The notes: generated from the sequence alone by a model not told the origin. 64,000 nucleotides of DNA from Desmodus rotundus (GCF_022682495.2 NC_071399.1:52134873-52198872); one strand, 5' to 3'; numbered from the stretch's first letter, positions 45,811 to 57,349 are shown. Program-made: numbers and translations.

Positions 45811-48069
45811 TTTATAGATATTTATTTGATATCTTGATACATTACTGAATTAATTTGTCAGTTCCATTAGGTTCTTGGTGGGATCTTTAGAGTTCTCTAT
45901 GTATAATATCATATCATCTCCAAATAAAGACAGTTTTACTTCTTCCTTTCCAATTTGTATACATTTTATTTCTTCTTTTCATCTGATTGCTGTGACTAGG
46001 ACTTCCAGCACTATGTTGAATAAGAGAGGAGAAGGTGGGCATCCCTGTCTTGTTCCCAATCTTAAAAGAAATCCTGTAGTTTTTGCCCATTGAGTATATG
46101 CTGGCAATGGGTTTGTCATGTATAGCCTGAATTATGTTGAGGTATGTTCCCTCCATTACAACTTTGCTGAGAGTTTTTATTATAAATGGGTACTGGATTT
46201 TATCAAATGCTTTTTCTGCATCTATTGATATGGTCATGTAGGTTTTGTCATTCATTTTGTTTATGTGGTGTGTCAAATCTATTGATTTGCAATTGTACCA
46301 AACTTGCATCCCCGGAATAAATCCCATTTGATCATGGTATGTGATCTTTTTGATGTGCTGTATTCAGTTTGCTAATATTTTCTTGAGTATTTTAGCAACT
46401 GTGTTCATCAGGGATATTGGTGTATAATTTGCTTTTTTTGTATTGTGTTTGTCTAGTTTTGGAATTAGGATAATGCTGGCCTCATAAAATGAACTTAGGA
46501 GTCTTTCTTGCTCTTGGATTTTTTGGAATAATTTGAGAAGGAGAGGTGGAGAGGTGGTAATTGCTAGCAAAATGTTTAGTGAAACTTACCTTTGAAGCCA
46601 TCCAGTACAGGGCTTTTGTTTATTGGGAGTTTTTTGATTACTGCTTTAATTTCACTAGGTGTAATCTGTCTATTTAGATTCTCTGATTCTTCTTGACTGA
46701 GTTTTGGAAGATTGTATGTTGGAAGATTGTATATAATTGGAAGATTCTAAGAATTTATCCATTTCATCCAGGTTGTCCAATTTGCTGGCATATAGTTGTT
46801 CATAATATTTTCTTACAATTCACTGTATTTCTTTGGTGTCAGTTGTTATTTCTCTTCTTTCATTTCTCATTATATTTATTTGGATCCTCTCTCTTTTTTT
46901 GTGATGAGTCTGATTAAATGTTTGTCAATCTTTTTTAATCCTTTCAAAGAATCAGCTCCTGGATTCATTTATCTTTTCTATTGTTTTTTAGTCTCTATTT
47001 TGTTTATTTCTGCTATGATCTCTATTATTTTCTACCTTCTACTCATTTTGAGCTTTGTATGTGGTTCTTTTTAAAGTTCCTTTAAATGTAAAGTTAGATT
47101 GTTTACTTCAGCTTTTTCTTGTTTCTTGAGATAGACATGTAATATTATGAATTTCTCTCTTAGAACTGCTTTCTTTACATCCCATAGATTTTGGGTTGTT
47201 GTGTCCTAATTTTCATTTGTTTCAAGGTAACTTCTAATTTCTTCACTGATCTCATTGTGCACCCATTTGTTGTCTGATAACACATTATTTAGTTTCCATG
47301 TCTTTGTGTATTTTTTTATTTTTCTTCTTGTGATTGATATCTAGTTTCTAGTTTCACAACATTATGGTCAGAAAAGATGCTTGATATTATTTCAATCTTC
47401 TTAAATTTATTAAGAGATGTGTTGTGTCCTAACATGCAGTCTAGCCTAAAATCCTTTCCATGTGCACTTGGAAATAATGTATATTCTGCTGCTTTGGGGT
47501 GAAATGCTCTGAAGATACCAATTAAATTCATTTGATCCATTTGTAATTCATAGCTGCTGTCTCCTTGTTGATTCTCCATCTGGAAGATTTATCCATTGAA
47601 GTCAATGGGGTGTTAAAATTCCCTAGTATGACTGTATTTCTGTCATCCTCTTCCTTTATGAACATTAAGATTTCCCTTACATATTTAGGTGCACTTATGG
47701 TGGGTGCATAAATATTTTGGATTGATTCCTTTACCATTATGTAGTGTCCTTCTTTGTATCTTACCATAGCCTTGGTTTTAAAGTCTATTTTATTGAATAT
47801 AAGTATTGCCACCCCAATTTTTGTCTTTCCATTTGCATGAAATATCTTTTTCTATCCATTTACTTTTAGTCTGTGTGCATATTTAGTTCTGAGGTGCATC
47901 TCTTGTAGACAGAATATATATGGGTCTTGTTTTATTATCCATTCAGCTACCCTATGGTTTTTGATTGGAGCATTTATGCCATTTACATTTAAAGTGATTA
48001 TTGATAGATATGTATTTACTGCCATTTTATTTTTAACTGTTTTTCTCTTTTTTCTTCTTCCTCTCTTAA
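45811..48069 (-). mobile_element. Old full-length L1 on minus strand, part 2 (ORF2 N-terminal half)
   Basis: It continues part 1 after the half-L1. Broken frames cover the reverse transcriptase (45914-46327, 'GFIPGMQVWYN', '[16 protein letters not shown]'), 46364-46570 ('YTPISLMN') and endonuclease (47316-48112, '[13 protein letters not shown]', 'ILGNFNTPL'). The active site at about 45908-45925 reads FGDD rather than FADD. The ORF1-ORF2 spacer is reached at 48040-48069, where a TTAA was used by the piggyBac element. Confidence 0.9.
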
Positions 48070-49752
48070 CCCTGCTGAGCTCGTGGTCAAAAAAAATTAC
48101 AGCATAGGTCATGTGGATCAGGGAGATACATTCATTACAAATATGTGCTGAAATGCAAAAAATTTAAAAGCACTGCAAATTTGCATTTATTATATTTATA
48201 TAATAAAATACTTTATTTTTGTTTATTTTCAGTTACAATTTAGAAACTATTAAACAAAGAAATATAAAAACATAAAGAATAAAATCTTTTCTTTTCAAAT
48301 AATGGAACATGGATATTACTAAAAAATAAAATCAATAAAAGTCTTTAACATTAATTAATCAGAATTTTCAATAGTTGCCTTTGCAAAACATTTCTCACAA
48401 AAAATAATTGCTATGCCCAAGGCATAAATACTTTTCACAACACTGCAAACATGTTTTGGTAAGTGACTTGTTTTGGATGCATAGCATCTAACACCTCTTT
48501 GTCTTTTTCTGCTTGTCGGAGGAGCCGTATCTAGATGGTCATTAGAATTTCCTTCAATTTGTAATTGAAATTGATGAAGTTTCAGGTGTAAAGACTTATA
48601 TGCACATCTATAGAGATTTCTGAATGCCTTTTTATTTGTTTTGATACTAACTGCATTACAAGATTTCTATTAAATATTCTGCACCTTATTTTCACATTGC
48701 TGTTCAGCACATGAATAATCTCAGCATTTATTCCTGCAAAAATTCAAAACTGTGTAGAGTATAACCATAGGCCATCTTCTCATGTCCTGGGCCACATCAT
48801 ATGTATCATTTAGTCCACAATGTCAACTCCTGACTTCGTGTGGTTCTAATATTCTATTATGTCAGGATTTTGCAAATGCAAATTTGTGGCATCATTGAAA
48901 TTCATATTTGAAACTAATATTACATTTTTCCCTTTTTGGGTATATGAAATATAAGTGTGCAGTCTGCACCAAAAGCAAATAAGTTGAATTTTTTTTTAGG
49001 TCTGTTTATAGAATACAAAAATTCAGGGGGCATTTGCAGTTTATTCTTATGAACAGTACCTACATATGAAAGTCACTTCTTCAAGTTGGAGATAAGATTT
49101 ATATCCTTGAGCCAGTTATCTGCAATGATATCACGTCCTGATCAGTACATGGGTTCCGCAAGTCACTTGATTATGTCTGCTGGTATTTTACTCATCAAGT
49201 AAGGACCTTCAGGCTGCTCACTGGTATATATTTCAAGATTTTCTGTGTAAAGTGCTTTTGAATCAACTATGGCAAAAAAATTTATACCATGTTTACTGGG
49301 CATGTATGGAATATATTGTCTAAACCCACATTAGTCTCTAAATCCAGGTAGCATTTCATCTATTGTTACATTCTGTCCCATAAAGTAACATAATTATCAA
49401 TTTTCTACAAATGCTGAGAAAATGTCTCTCACAGTGGCTAATTTGTCCAGTTTCAGGCATTCTAACCTTGTAATTTTGTCATCAAACCTGATACAATTAT
49501 GAATAAATGTAAATCTCCAAAAGATATCATAAGTCTAAAAAGTTCAATCCCACTACCATCTGTAGCCCATAAAACCTGCAAATTCAGCTGATAGTTGCAA
49601 TGTAAACCAGCTGTATATAACAGGTCTAAAAATGATTTTGATTCAGTTTTGTCTATTTGTTTAAGATCTCTTTCTCATGAAAACCAGTTCAATATAGAAT
49701 TGATGTATTTAGTTGTATAAAATAAGATTAGATATAGAATATCATTTGTGAT

Positions 49753-49809
49753 ATCGCTTCTCAGCCTTTTGGCTAAGATCAAGGGTAGTATTTGTTCTTA
49801 TCAATTTAA
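49753..49809 (+). pseudogene. RNU2 pseudogene: U2 snRNA retropseudogene, first 57 nt
   Basis: It begins at the exact 5' end of U2 snRNA ('atcgcttctcagccttttgg') and follows it for about 57 nucleotides with four differences. There is no A-tail. It is bracketed by AATATCATTTGTGAT (49738-49752) and AATATAATTTGTGAT (49810-49824), 14 of 15. The rest of U2 (Sm site, stem-loops III-IV) is absent and there is no snRNA promoter, so it is not a gene. Confidence 0.92.
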
Positions 49810-49931
49810 AATATAATTTGTGATAAAGCAGTGCCAAGTTTCAAGTTCTGTCTTGGCATTTTTGCATTTGGCCGAACTAACAGAAGTTGACACAAAAATT
49901 CTGCAGCTGTTTTCTAATTTATACTCTTTTT

Positions 49932-50581
49932 TAAATTTTTTTTATTGTTGTTCAAGTACATTTGTCTCCATTTTCACCCAACCATGACCCACTGCCCCAT
50001 CCATCCCTGACTTCCACCCTCGTACCCACCCCCTTTGGCTTTGTCCATGTGCCCTTCATTCGTGTTCCTTGATGCCCCTCCCATTATCCCCTATTATTCT
50101 TCTCCCTCCTCCTCTCTGATTACTGTCAGATTGTTCTTTATATCAATGTCTTCAGTTGTATTTTGCTTGCTTGTTTGTTTTGTTGATTAGGTTCCACTTA
50201 TAGGTGAGATCATATGGTATTTCTCTTTCACCGCTTGGCATGTTTCACTTAGCATAATGCTCTCTAGCTCCAACCTTGCTGTCATGAAGGGTAGGAGCCT
50301 TCCTTCTTTCTTTCTGCTGTGTAGTATTCCATTGTGTAAATGTACCATAGATTTTTGATCCACTCATTTACTGATGAGGACTTAGGTTGCTTCCAGCACT
50401 TGGCTACTGTAAATTGTGCTGCTATCTATGAACATTGGGGTGCATAGGTTCTTTTGAATTGGTGTTTCAGAATTCTTAGGGTATAATCCCAACAGTGGTA
50501 TTGCTGTGTCAAAATGGAAGGTGAAATAAGGTGTTTCCCAGGCAAAAGAAGGCTGAAAGGATACACCTCCACCAAACCAGC
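49932..50581 (-). mobile_element. L1 with inverted 5' end inside piggyBac
   Basis: 49932-about 50512 is the reverse complement of an L1 3' UTR and ORF2 C-terminus. At about 50513 it switches to ORF1 C-terminal sequence on the plus strand ('GEIRCFPGKRRLKGYTSTKPAL'). Flanking duplication: TCTAATTTATACTCTTTTT (49913-49931) and TCTAATTTGTATTCTTATT (50582-50600), 16 of 19. This is the twin-priming structure known for L1. Confidence 0.85.
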
Positions 50582-51136
50582 TCTAATTTGTATTCTTATT
50601 GAATTTTTCCTCCATTTTGATTCTTTATCCTTTCCAAAAGAAAAAAATCACGCTTCATTCATGTCTAAAATATCTTGCTCGACACCTAAGTCTTCTGAAT
50701 CAACTTCCATATAATCTTCATCTTCTAAATCACTTTCATTTTGACTCTATTATCCTCATTGGACTGAGTAGCATTGGCTGAAGTTCTTAAACATACCTTA
50801 GATTATCGAATTGATATATTTTCCAGACATTTTGAACAGTAAATAAAAAAACAAAACAAAACAAAACACCAACTTTGAAGTTCGGGGGGGAAAAAAACCC
50901 CACTACATCAACACTGACTTTGGAGTTCACTGTATCTCTCAGATACAATATATTATTGAATATCACATAGACTAACAAAACACATGTTTTAACCAAACTG
51001 ACAGCTTAAATATTATGGCTTAACACTAGTCATGTACAAATGTGCAGCAAGTCATGACCTTGAATCCAATATATGTAACAATATTTAAGAAAAGAGTTTG
51101 TTTGTATCTCTCAGATCAGCCACGACCTCCTCCAGG

Positions 51137-52990
51137 TTAAAGCAAGACTTTTAACATTTGTTGCAATACTGGTTTGGTGTTAACAAACTCCTTCAGCTTT
51201 TTCTTGCCTGGGAAGTTATTTATTTCTCCTTCAGTTTTAAATGATAGCCTTGCTGGGTAAAGAAGCCTTGGTTGCAGGTCCTTGCTTTTCACCATCTTGA
51301 ATATTTCATGCTAATCCCTTCTGACCTGAAATATTACTCTTGGGCAATCAGATGACAGTCTAATGGGATTTCCCTTGTAGGTAACTAACTGCTTTTCGCT
51401 TGTGACTTTTAAAATTCTCTCCTTGTCTTTAAACTTTGACAATTTAATTATTATGTGTCTTGGTGTGGGCCTCTTTGGGTCTAACTTGCTGGACTTGTGT
51501 GTCTCTTCCCTTCACCAGGTTAGGGAAGTTTTTGGTCATTATTTCTTCAAATAGATTCTTAATCCCTTGCTCACTCTCTTCTCCTTCTGGTACCTACATG
51601 ATGTGGATGTTGTTACACTTCATGCTGTCCCAAAGGTTTTCTAAAATCTACTCATTTTTTAAATCTTATTTTTTTTCTGCTCTGCTTAGGTGGGTTTTCT
51701 TTCCCCTTGTCTTCCAAGTTACTGATTCGATCCTCTGTGTCATCTAACCTACTCTTTATTTCTTCCAGGGTATTATTTATTTCAGATATTGCATTCTTTA
51801 TTTCTGACTGGTCCTTTTCTCTTGTTTTTATGTCTTTTTCATGTGTCGAGTATCCTTATAATCATTACTCTGAATTCTGTATCTGATAAATTGCTTGCTT
51901 CCATTTCATTTAGTTCTTCTTATGGGCAATTCTCTTGTTCTTTCATTTAGGGCCTGTTTGTCTTTCCATTTTGACTACCACTTTGTATTGGTTTCTGTGT
52001 ATTAGGTAGATCTGCAAAGACTCTGGTGCAGACCTGTGTCAGATGTGACTGGCCCTGGGAAAACTGTGTTGAGATATTAGAAATTCAATTTGTTGCTCCC
52101 TCTGCTGACCTGGATACGTACAGAAAGTACCAAATGGCACACCAAGCCTGGCTTTTACCAACACCAGGTCCAGGGGAGAGTCAGCTAAAGTCTCAGAGCT
52201 CCCAGAAATCTGCCTTCACCTGCATGATTTCTATTAGGCTTAATCACTGAAATAGCCTCCAGCTGTATTCCTCAGCAGCCTCGCTTAAGCCTCACAGGGT
52301 GAAGCAAGAAGGATTCCTATGGGTGGAGCTTATGCTTCCCCGCAGGCTGATGCCTCATGGAGGAAAGTGCTCTACCTAAGAAAGATGGCTTCTGCAATAT
52401 GGGGGAAAGACAACACAGGAATCCTGGTGGCTGATCCTTCAGCTCTCTCCCCAGAGCACCGAGCCCAGACTCTCCTCACGTGGCTCTAATCTGCTCTGCC
52501 CTCCCTCTGTCAAAGCCCAGGATAAGTGGTTGCAAACAAAATTTTGTGCATTGGCCCTTTAAGAGGCTCTCTACATCTCTAGCCATCTCTGCCTGGCAGA
52601 GAGAAGCCCCACTGCTTTTCATAGCTGGATGTTATTTGGGTTCCTTTTCTGGTTCTAGTACTCTAGGCTAGGAAGCCCAGCCTAGGGTTTAGACCCCACA
52701 TTCTCATAGAAAACTGCCTCCCCTTGACCTCTGAAACATCACTCCAGAACTTCAACTGCCACCTGTTGGAGCCCAGCCAGCCCTTTCACACCTTCACACC
52801 TCCTACCAGTCTTGTTGCAGTGGTGTGGTTTCTTCTGTAAGTCCTTGCTTATAAGGCTTTTCTCCAGTGAGTGTTCAGTTGGTTATTCAGAATGATTTGT
52901 CTATAATTTAGTTGTAATTCCAGTTTGGCTCTGGGAGGAGGTAGTGTAGCTTCCACCTACTCCGCCTTCATTTTGGATCTCTCCAGTCCA
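51137..52990 (-). mobile_element. Old full-length L1 on minus strand, part 3 (ORF1 and 5' UTR)
   Basis: Reverse complement gives the ORF1 C-terminus (51150-51330), RRM (51460-51640) and coiled-coil region (to about 51900), then a GC-richer 5' UTR to a start at about 52985 ('agatccaaaatgaaggcgga'). With parts 1 and 2 the element totals about 5.9 kb, a complete L1. ORF1 is broken by stops and frameshifts. Confidence 0.87.
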
Positions 52991-53119
52991 TTTCCAAGGA
53001 CTGATTTTTAAATACAATACATTTTAACACAATTGTTAAAAGATCACACTGCTATTACAGTGATATAGTTTACATTTTTGTTACCCCTAAGGATACTATT
53101 TCTAGTCCCAATTTATGTT

Positions 53120-53420
53120 TTTTAATGATCAGATTAAGCTACTGTTACAAAGAACCCCAAAATATAGAATTGTGAAATAGATTGAGCTTTCTATCACAAA
53201 ATAGGGAGTTAGGGCCATACAGTGTCTGGTTTCTGAGGTCACCACCAGACCCAGGTCTCCTTCTCCTGCTGGAATTGGCCCTAGATGGGTGGTCTGGGCT
53301 TGCTCACAGCACCACCCCTGCACTTCACAGCTGTAAGTGGAGAGGAAGTGGGGGCCAAGCAGTTCCTTTCTTTTTATGGATGTGACTCTCAAGCTGCTCA
53401 CATCATTTCTGTTCACAGAA
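53120..53420 (+). repeat. Ancient interspersed repeat, unnamed (family X, copy 2)
   Basis: 'gctactgttacaaagaaccccaaaatatag', 'ctgaggtcaccaccagacccagg' and 'ctgtaagtggagagga' parallel the copies at 40160 and 63400. Confidence 0.5.
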
Positions 53421-53424
53421 TTTT

Positions 53425-54466
53425 GAGACTGATAGAAGACTATGTTGCTTGTGAAAACTTGTGGGCCTAAGTTTTATCACTATGTGCAAGATGATAAATC
53501 CATGGTACTAGGGTCCATTAGAGCTCCTGCACACCATGAATGATAAGTATTTCCCAATATCCTTTAATGATTTTGCAAACAAACTCTTTAGGCAACAGAA
53601 TATTTTACCATATTCTTCTGCCACTGGACATTGTTTTCTGATTTAGGCTGTAGTACACAATTCTTTATTGAATATCTTTATTTATCAGTTTTTATATTCA
53701 GGGTCTGGCAGAAGTAATGCCATTGGGTATGGTTGGTAGGGTACATGCATGTCTCACACAAGATAGACAGCAATTTGAACATTTCTCCCAAAATGTCATA
53801 TCCTGCACTTGAGTGTGATATTGTTATGTTACAGAATTACATGCTTATGATTTTGTAATAAAAGATTTGGCATAGATTACCAGCTCATAAATAAGGGGTA
53901 TTATTTAGCCTGACCTTGTATATCACTAATGATGTAATTAAGAGATATACTTAGAAATTTAAATGTTATGTATGAACATTTCAAGTCATTGGATAATTGC
54001 CTTCTAGAAAGATTGCAGCCATTTGTAATTCCAGCTACAGTATATACATCTGCCTCCTTACATAATCTCCAATAGTTAATATTTTTATATTTTAAAAATA
54101 TTCCCCAATGTGATATATTCTTGCCTTTAGAAGTGATTTTTACTGCAAGAAATGAAATCATCAACCACATATTTACTGCTTGTTTATAACAATACTCTCT
54201 CTAAAGGACCAAGGTAAATAGGATGATTTCCAAAAGGCTCTCTTTATTTTATGGAAATATTTCGGGAGGAGAGAAGAGTCAGGTTGAAACACCTTAAACA
54301 AATTTTAAACTGTGTATATTCATGTGTAAAACTCATTTTCTAATTTATAAAATAAATATAATCTTATTGTAATAAATCAAAAGTAAAAAAAAGAAAAATA
54401 TGAAGAAAATGAGAATCATAATTATACAATAGAAAATAACCTTTTTAACACTTTACTGTATATCTA
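53425..54466. other. Unrecognised AT-rich sequence
   Basis: No supported feature. Confidence 0.5.
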
Positions 54467-54847
54467 CCTTTCTTCTTTTTTTTTTAAATATATTTATTGA
54501 TGATGCTATTACAGTTGTCCCATTTCCCCCCCCACTCCACTCCATCCTGCCCACCCCCCTCCCTCCCACATTCCCCCGCTATAGTTCATGTCCATAGGTC
54601 ATACTTATAAGTTCTTTGGCTTCTACATTTCCTACACTATTTTTACCCTCCCCCTGTCTATTTTCCACCTATCATTTATGCTACTTATTCTCTGTACCTT
54701 TCCCCCTCTCTCCCCCTCCCACTCCCTTAATGACAACCCTCATGTTCTAGTTGTTTGCCTAGTTTGCTCTCGTTTTTGTTTTATGTGTGGCCGTTAATAA
54801 CTGTGAGTTTGCTGTCATTTTTACTGTTCCAATTTTTGATCTTTTTC

Positions 54848-55540
54848 TTAGGTAACTCCCTTTAACATTTCATATAATAAGGGCTTGGTGATGATGAGCT
54901 TCTTTAACTTGACCTTATCTGAGAAGCACTTTATCTTCCCTTCCATTCTAAGTGATAGCTTTGCTGGATACAGTAATCTTGGATGTAGGTCCTTGCGTTT
55001 AATCTTGGGTAATGTAATTATGATGTGCCTTGGTGTGTTCCTCCTTGGGTCCAGCTTCTTTGGGACTCTCTGAGCTTCCTGGACTTCCCGGAAGTCTATT
55101 TCCTTTGCCAGATTAGGGAAGTTCTCCTTCATTATTTGTTCAAATAAGTTTTCAATTTTTTGTTCTTCCTCTTCTCCTTCTGGCACCCCTATAATTCGGA
55201 TGTGGGAACGTTTCAAGGCGTCCGGGAGGTTCCTAAGCCTCTCCTCATTTTTCCGAGTTCTTGTTTCTTCATTCTTTTCTGTTTGGATGTTTGTTTCTTC
55301 CTTCTGGTCCACACCATTGATTTGAGTCCCAGTTTCCTTCTCATCACTATTGGTTCCCTGTACATTTTCCTTTGTTTCTCTTAGCATAGGCTTCATTTTT
55401 TCATCTGTTTTTCGAATAGATTCAACCAAGTCTGTGAGCATATTGATAACCAGTGCTTTGAACTGTGCATCCGATAGGTTGGCTATCTCTTCCTCGCTTA
55501 GTTGTATTTTTTCTGGAGCTTTGAAGTGTTCTGTCATTTG

Positions 55541-55546
<6 letters not shown>
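54848..55546 (-). CDS. Half-L1 ORF1, open frame with an in-frame internal deletion
   Basis: 232 codons without a stop. The order is N-terminus ('MAQMTEHFKAPEKIQL'), degenerate coiled-coil region, RRM ('IIGVPEGEEEEQKIENLFEQ') and C-terminal end ('LLYPAKLSL'). Between 'HIIITLPKIK' and 'RKDLHPRLLYPAK' about 47 codons present in copy b are missing, namely the end of the RRM and the first half of the C-terminal domain, including the 'SADFSKETLQARRGWK' block. The frame is preserved across the deletion. The ATG directly abuts the A-run. The protein would probably not bind RNA normally; whether it is made is unknown. No ORF2 follows. Confidence 0.8.

Positions 55547-55577
<31 letters not shown>
55547..55577 (-). 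repeat. A-run upstream of half-L1 ORF1 (copy d)
   Basis: 31 T on the plus strand, i.e. 31 A directly before the ORF1 ATG. Same position as 11321-11341 in copy b. Confidence 0.9.
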
Positions 55578-55578
<1 letters not shown>

Positions 55579-56320
55579 GTCTTGGCGTGTCTGTTACTTT
55601 AAGGGGCGGAGCCTTAGGTGTTCACCAGGGCGGGATAACGCTGGTCGCTGAGCTGTGATGCTGTACGAGGGGGAGGGGCCGAGTGGGAGAACTGGCGCCC
55701 GCCTCACTCTCCTCCGGATTTCAATCCTTCACTCCGCTACCCACAATCAAACTGGGCCACTTTGGTGCTGGTTCCCGAGTAAGTGGGCCTGTGCACACTC
55801 TAGGCCGCTGTGGGTCTCCAACAACCTCTTCTGTGAGGCTGGGAGTCTCTCCTGCTGCTGCCCCAACCCCCAGGGGCGCTTTCAATCAGAGGTTTGAGGC
55901 TTTATTTCCCGGAGCTGGAGCCCTGGGTTGCACGGTCTGTCTGCTTCGTTGCCCGCCGTTGGTCAGGTTTATCTGTGGGCGAATTTGGTGCCGCGGGGTG
56001 CTACCCGCTGCTCTGCCTGCCCCGCTCTCCGCCACTCTCAGTCCGGCCCTCTCGGTTTATCTGCGCAGATGTGGGGCTGCAGGGTCTGCTAGTGCTCGGA
56101 CTGCCTGCGCCATTTGTCCCACACTCCGCCAGTCTCAGTCCCGCCACAGCCACGCGAGTCCTCTCCACCCCGGTGCCCGTCTCTGCCCCTCCTACCAGTC
56201 TGGATGAATGGCCATTTTCTATTTTCTTGGTGTTGGTCCCCTTTGCTGTTCGATTCTCTGTCAGTTCTGGTTGTGCGAGGAGGCGCAGTGTGTCTACCTA
56301 CGCCGCCATCTTGGTTCTCC
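55578..56320 (-). promoter_or_regulatory. Half-L1 5' UTR, CpG-rich
   Basis: About 740 bases, GC- and CpG-rich (for example 55960-56160), starting with an AAGATGGCGGC YY1-type site as in full L1. It presumably carries the internal promoter. The CpG content is higher than in copies b and c, which fits younger age. Confidence 0.6.
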
Positions 56321-56332
56321 CCTTTCTTCTTT

Positions 56333-56620
56333 CTAAGTATTTATATTTACTTTATATTTTTATTATTTTCTTGATGTATGTATCATTTTATAATTTTCTT
56401 CTTTACTTAAGAACATATTTACACATTTTCCCACAATATTAGAAATTCTTCAAAAATCAAATGTTTAATGTCATATGGCTATAACATAATAGAAGCTAAC
56501 ACTTATTAAACATATTAAAATAACAATTGAATTGACTCCCCTGAAAAATTGTAAGTCCAATAATATTATAACCCTTACAATGGAAGACTTCATTGTACCT
56601 AATTCTTCCTCTTTCCCTAC
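56333..56620. other. Unrecognised AT-rich sequence
   Basis: No supported feature. Confidence 0.5.
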
Positions 56621-56624
56621 AGAA

Positions 56625-56842
56625 TAATGATGCTCAATTAGGGACCATTTTTCTCATTAGGGGACATTTAATAATGTCTGGAGACATTTTTCATTGTCAT
56701 AATTATAAAGGTGCTACTGACGTCTAGTACAAAGAGGCGAGGAATGCTCTAAACATCCAATAAGTCATAGTATACAGCCCCTCACAAGAAAGAATAATCT
56801 GGCCCAAATGGTCACCAGTGCCAAGGCTGAGAATCCCTGTGA
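56625..56842. repeat. hAT/MER-type non-autonomous DNA transposon relic
   Basis: 'ggggacatttaataatgtctggagacatttttcattgtca', 'ggtgctactgacgtctagt', 'gaggaatgctctaaacatcc' and 'gtgccaaggctgagaatccctg' are a familiar mammalian MER-type palindromic element. The exact subfamily is not certain. Confidence 0.7.
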
Positions 56843-56869
56843 TGAAATCATGACCTTTACTATGTAGTT

Positions 56870-57250
56870 TATGCCACTCCTTGACTTGAGCCCTTGACTT
56901 GAGGCTTGGTCAATGTGACTTGCTTTAGCCAATAGAATGAGGTGGAAATTACCGTGTGAAGTTGTCATGTGAATCTTCACATTTCCCTCTTGTAGCTGTT
57001 CCATCACCTTGTAAAGAATATGTTCATCTATCCGCCCCGGACAAGAGCAGAGGATGAGAAGCATATGAAGCAGGACCAGCCGGCAGACACAGAGCCCTGC
57101 GGTGAGATGCAGAGGTGCCCACCAGGCACAGCTTCTGTCACACCAACCCCAGGCAGTCTGCACATGTGGATGCTACAATAATTAATGATTGTTGTTTTAA
57201 GCCATTGAGTTTTGGAGCAGTTTTTTATTTTGCAGTAGCTAATTAATAGA
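56870..57250 (+). repeat. MaLR-like LTR
   Basis: 'ttagccaatagaatgaggtggaa' in the body and the 3' end 'tgttgttttaagccattgagttttggagcagttttttattttgcagtagc' follow MLT1-type LTRs. Confidence 0.6.
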
Positions 57251-57345
57251 TTAGATGAGAAAATTAATTTGCTCCAGGTCACAAATAAGTCAGGAGCTGG
57301 GTCTCAAACTCAGAATAGGCTTTTGGCTGACTCCAAAGCCATTCC
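57245..57345 (-). repeat. MIR fragment
   Basis: 'gatgagaaaattaatttgctccaggtcacaaataagtcaggagctgggtctcaaactcag' is the reverse complement of the MIR core. Confidence 0.6.
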
Positions 57346-57349
57346 TAAC

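Larger units (their letters stand above)
48370..50760 (-). pseudogene. piggyBac transposase, decayed and interrupted
   Basis: In minus-strand order: an acidic N-terminus (50690-50760, 'NESDLEDEDYMEVDSED'), then after the nested L1 'ELETWHCFI' (about 49840), then 'TIDEMLPGFRD', 'FRQYIPYMPSKHGINFFAIVDS', 'YTENLEIYTSEQPEGPY' (49380-49180), 'DNWLKDINLISNLKK' and 'VGTVHKNKLQMPPEF', all typical of piggyBac transposases. A basic, Cys-containing C-terminal region lies near 48380-48530. The frame has several stops (for example within 49080-49410) and frameshifts. Confidence 0.85.
48070..51136 (-). mobile_element. piggyBac-type DNA transposon, dead
   Basis: The ends are inverted: 48070 reads CCCTGCTGAGCTCGTGG and the reverse complement of the right end (51136 down) reads CCTGGAGGAGGTCGTGG. 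Both are flanked by TTAA (48066-48069, 51137-51140), the piggyBac target, and the two sides join into continuous L1 sequence. About 3.07 kb, or about 2.3 kb without the nested U2 and L1 pieces, a normal size for piggyBac. Confidence 0.88.
54479..56320 (-). mobile_element. Half-L1 copy d, full length, minus strand
   Basis: 1842 bases. On the minus strand it starts 'gggagaaccaagatggcggc' (56320) and has a 5' UTR of about 775 bases, an A-run, ORF1 and a half-L1 3' UTR ending in the T-run at 54479. Flanked by CCTTTCTTCTTT at 54467-54478 and 56321-56332, 12 of 12, though the left copy merges with the T-run. It looks the youngest half-L1 here, as its ORF1 frame is still open. Confidence 0.9.

Noticed and set aside
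49753..49809. Functional U2 snRNA gene
   Set aside because: Only the first 57 nt are present, with direct repeats and no snRNA promoter.
55683..56442. Open frames of 174 and 182 codons on the plus strand
   Set aside because: They are antisense to the half-L1 5' UTR, GC-rich, with no protein features.
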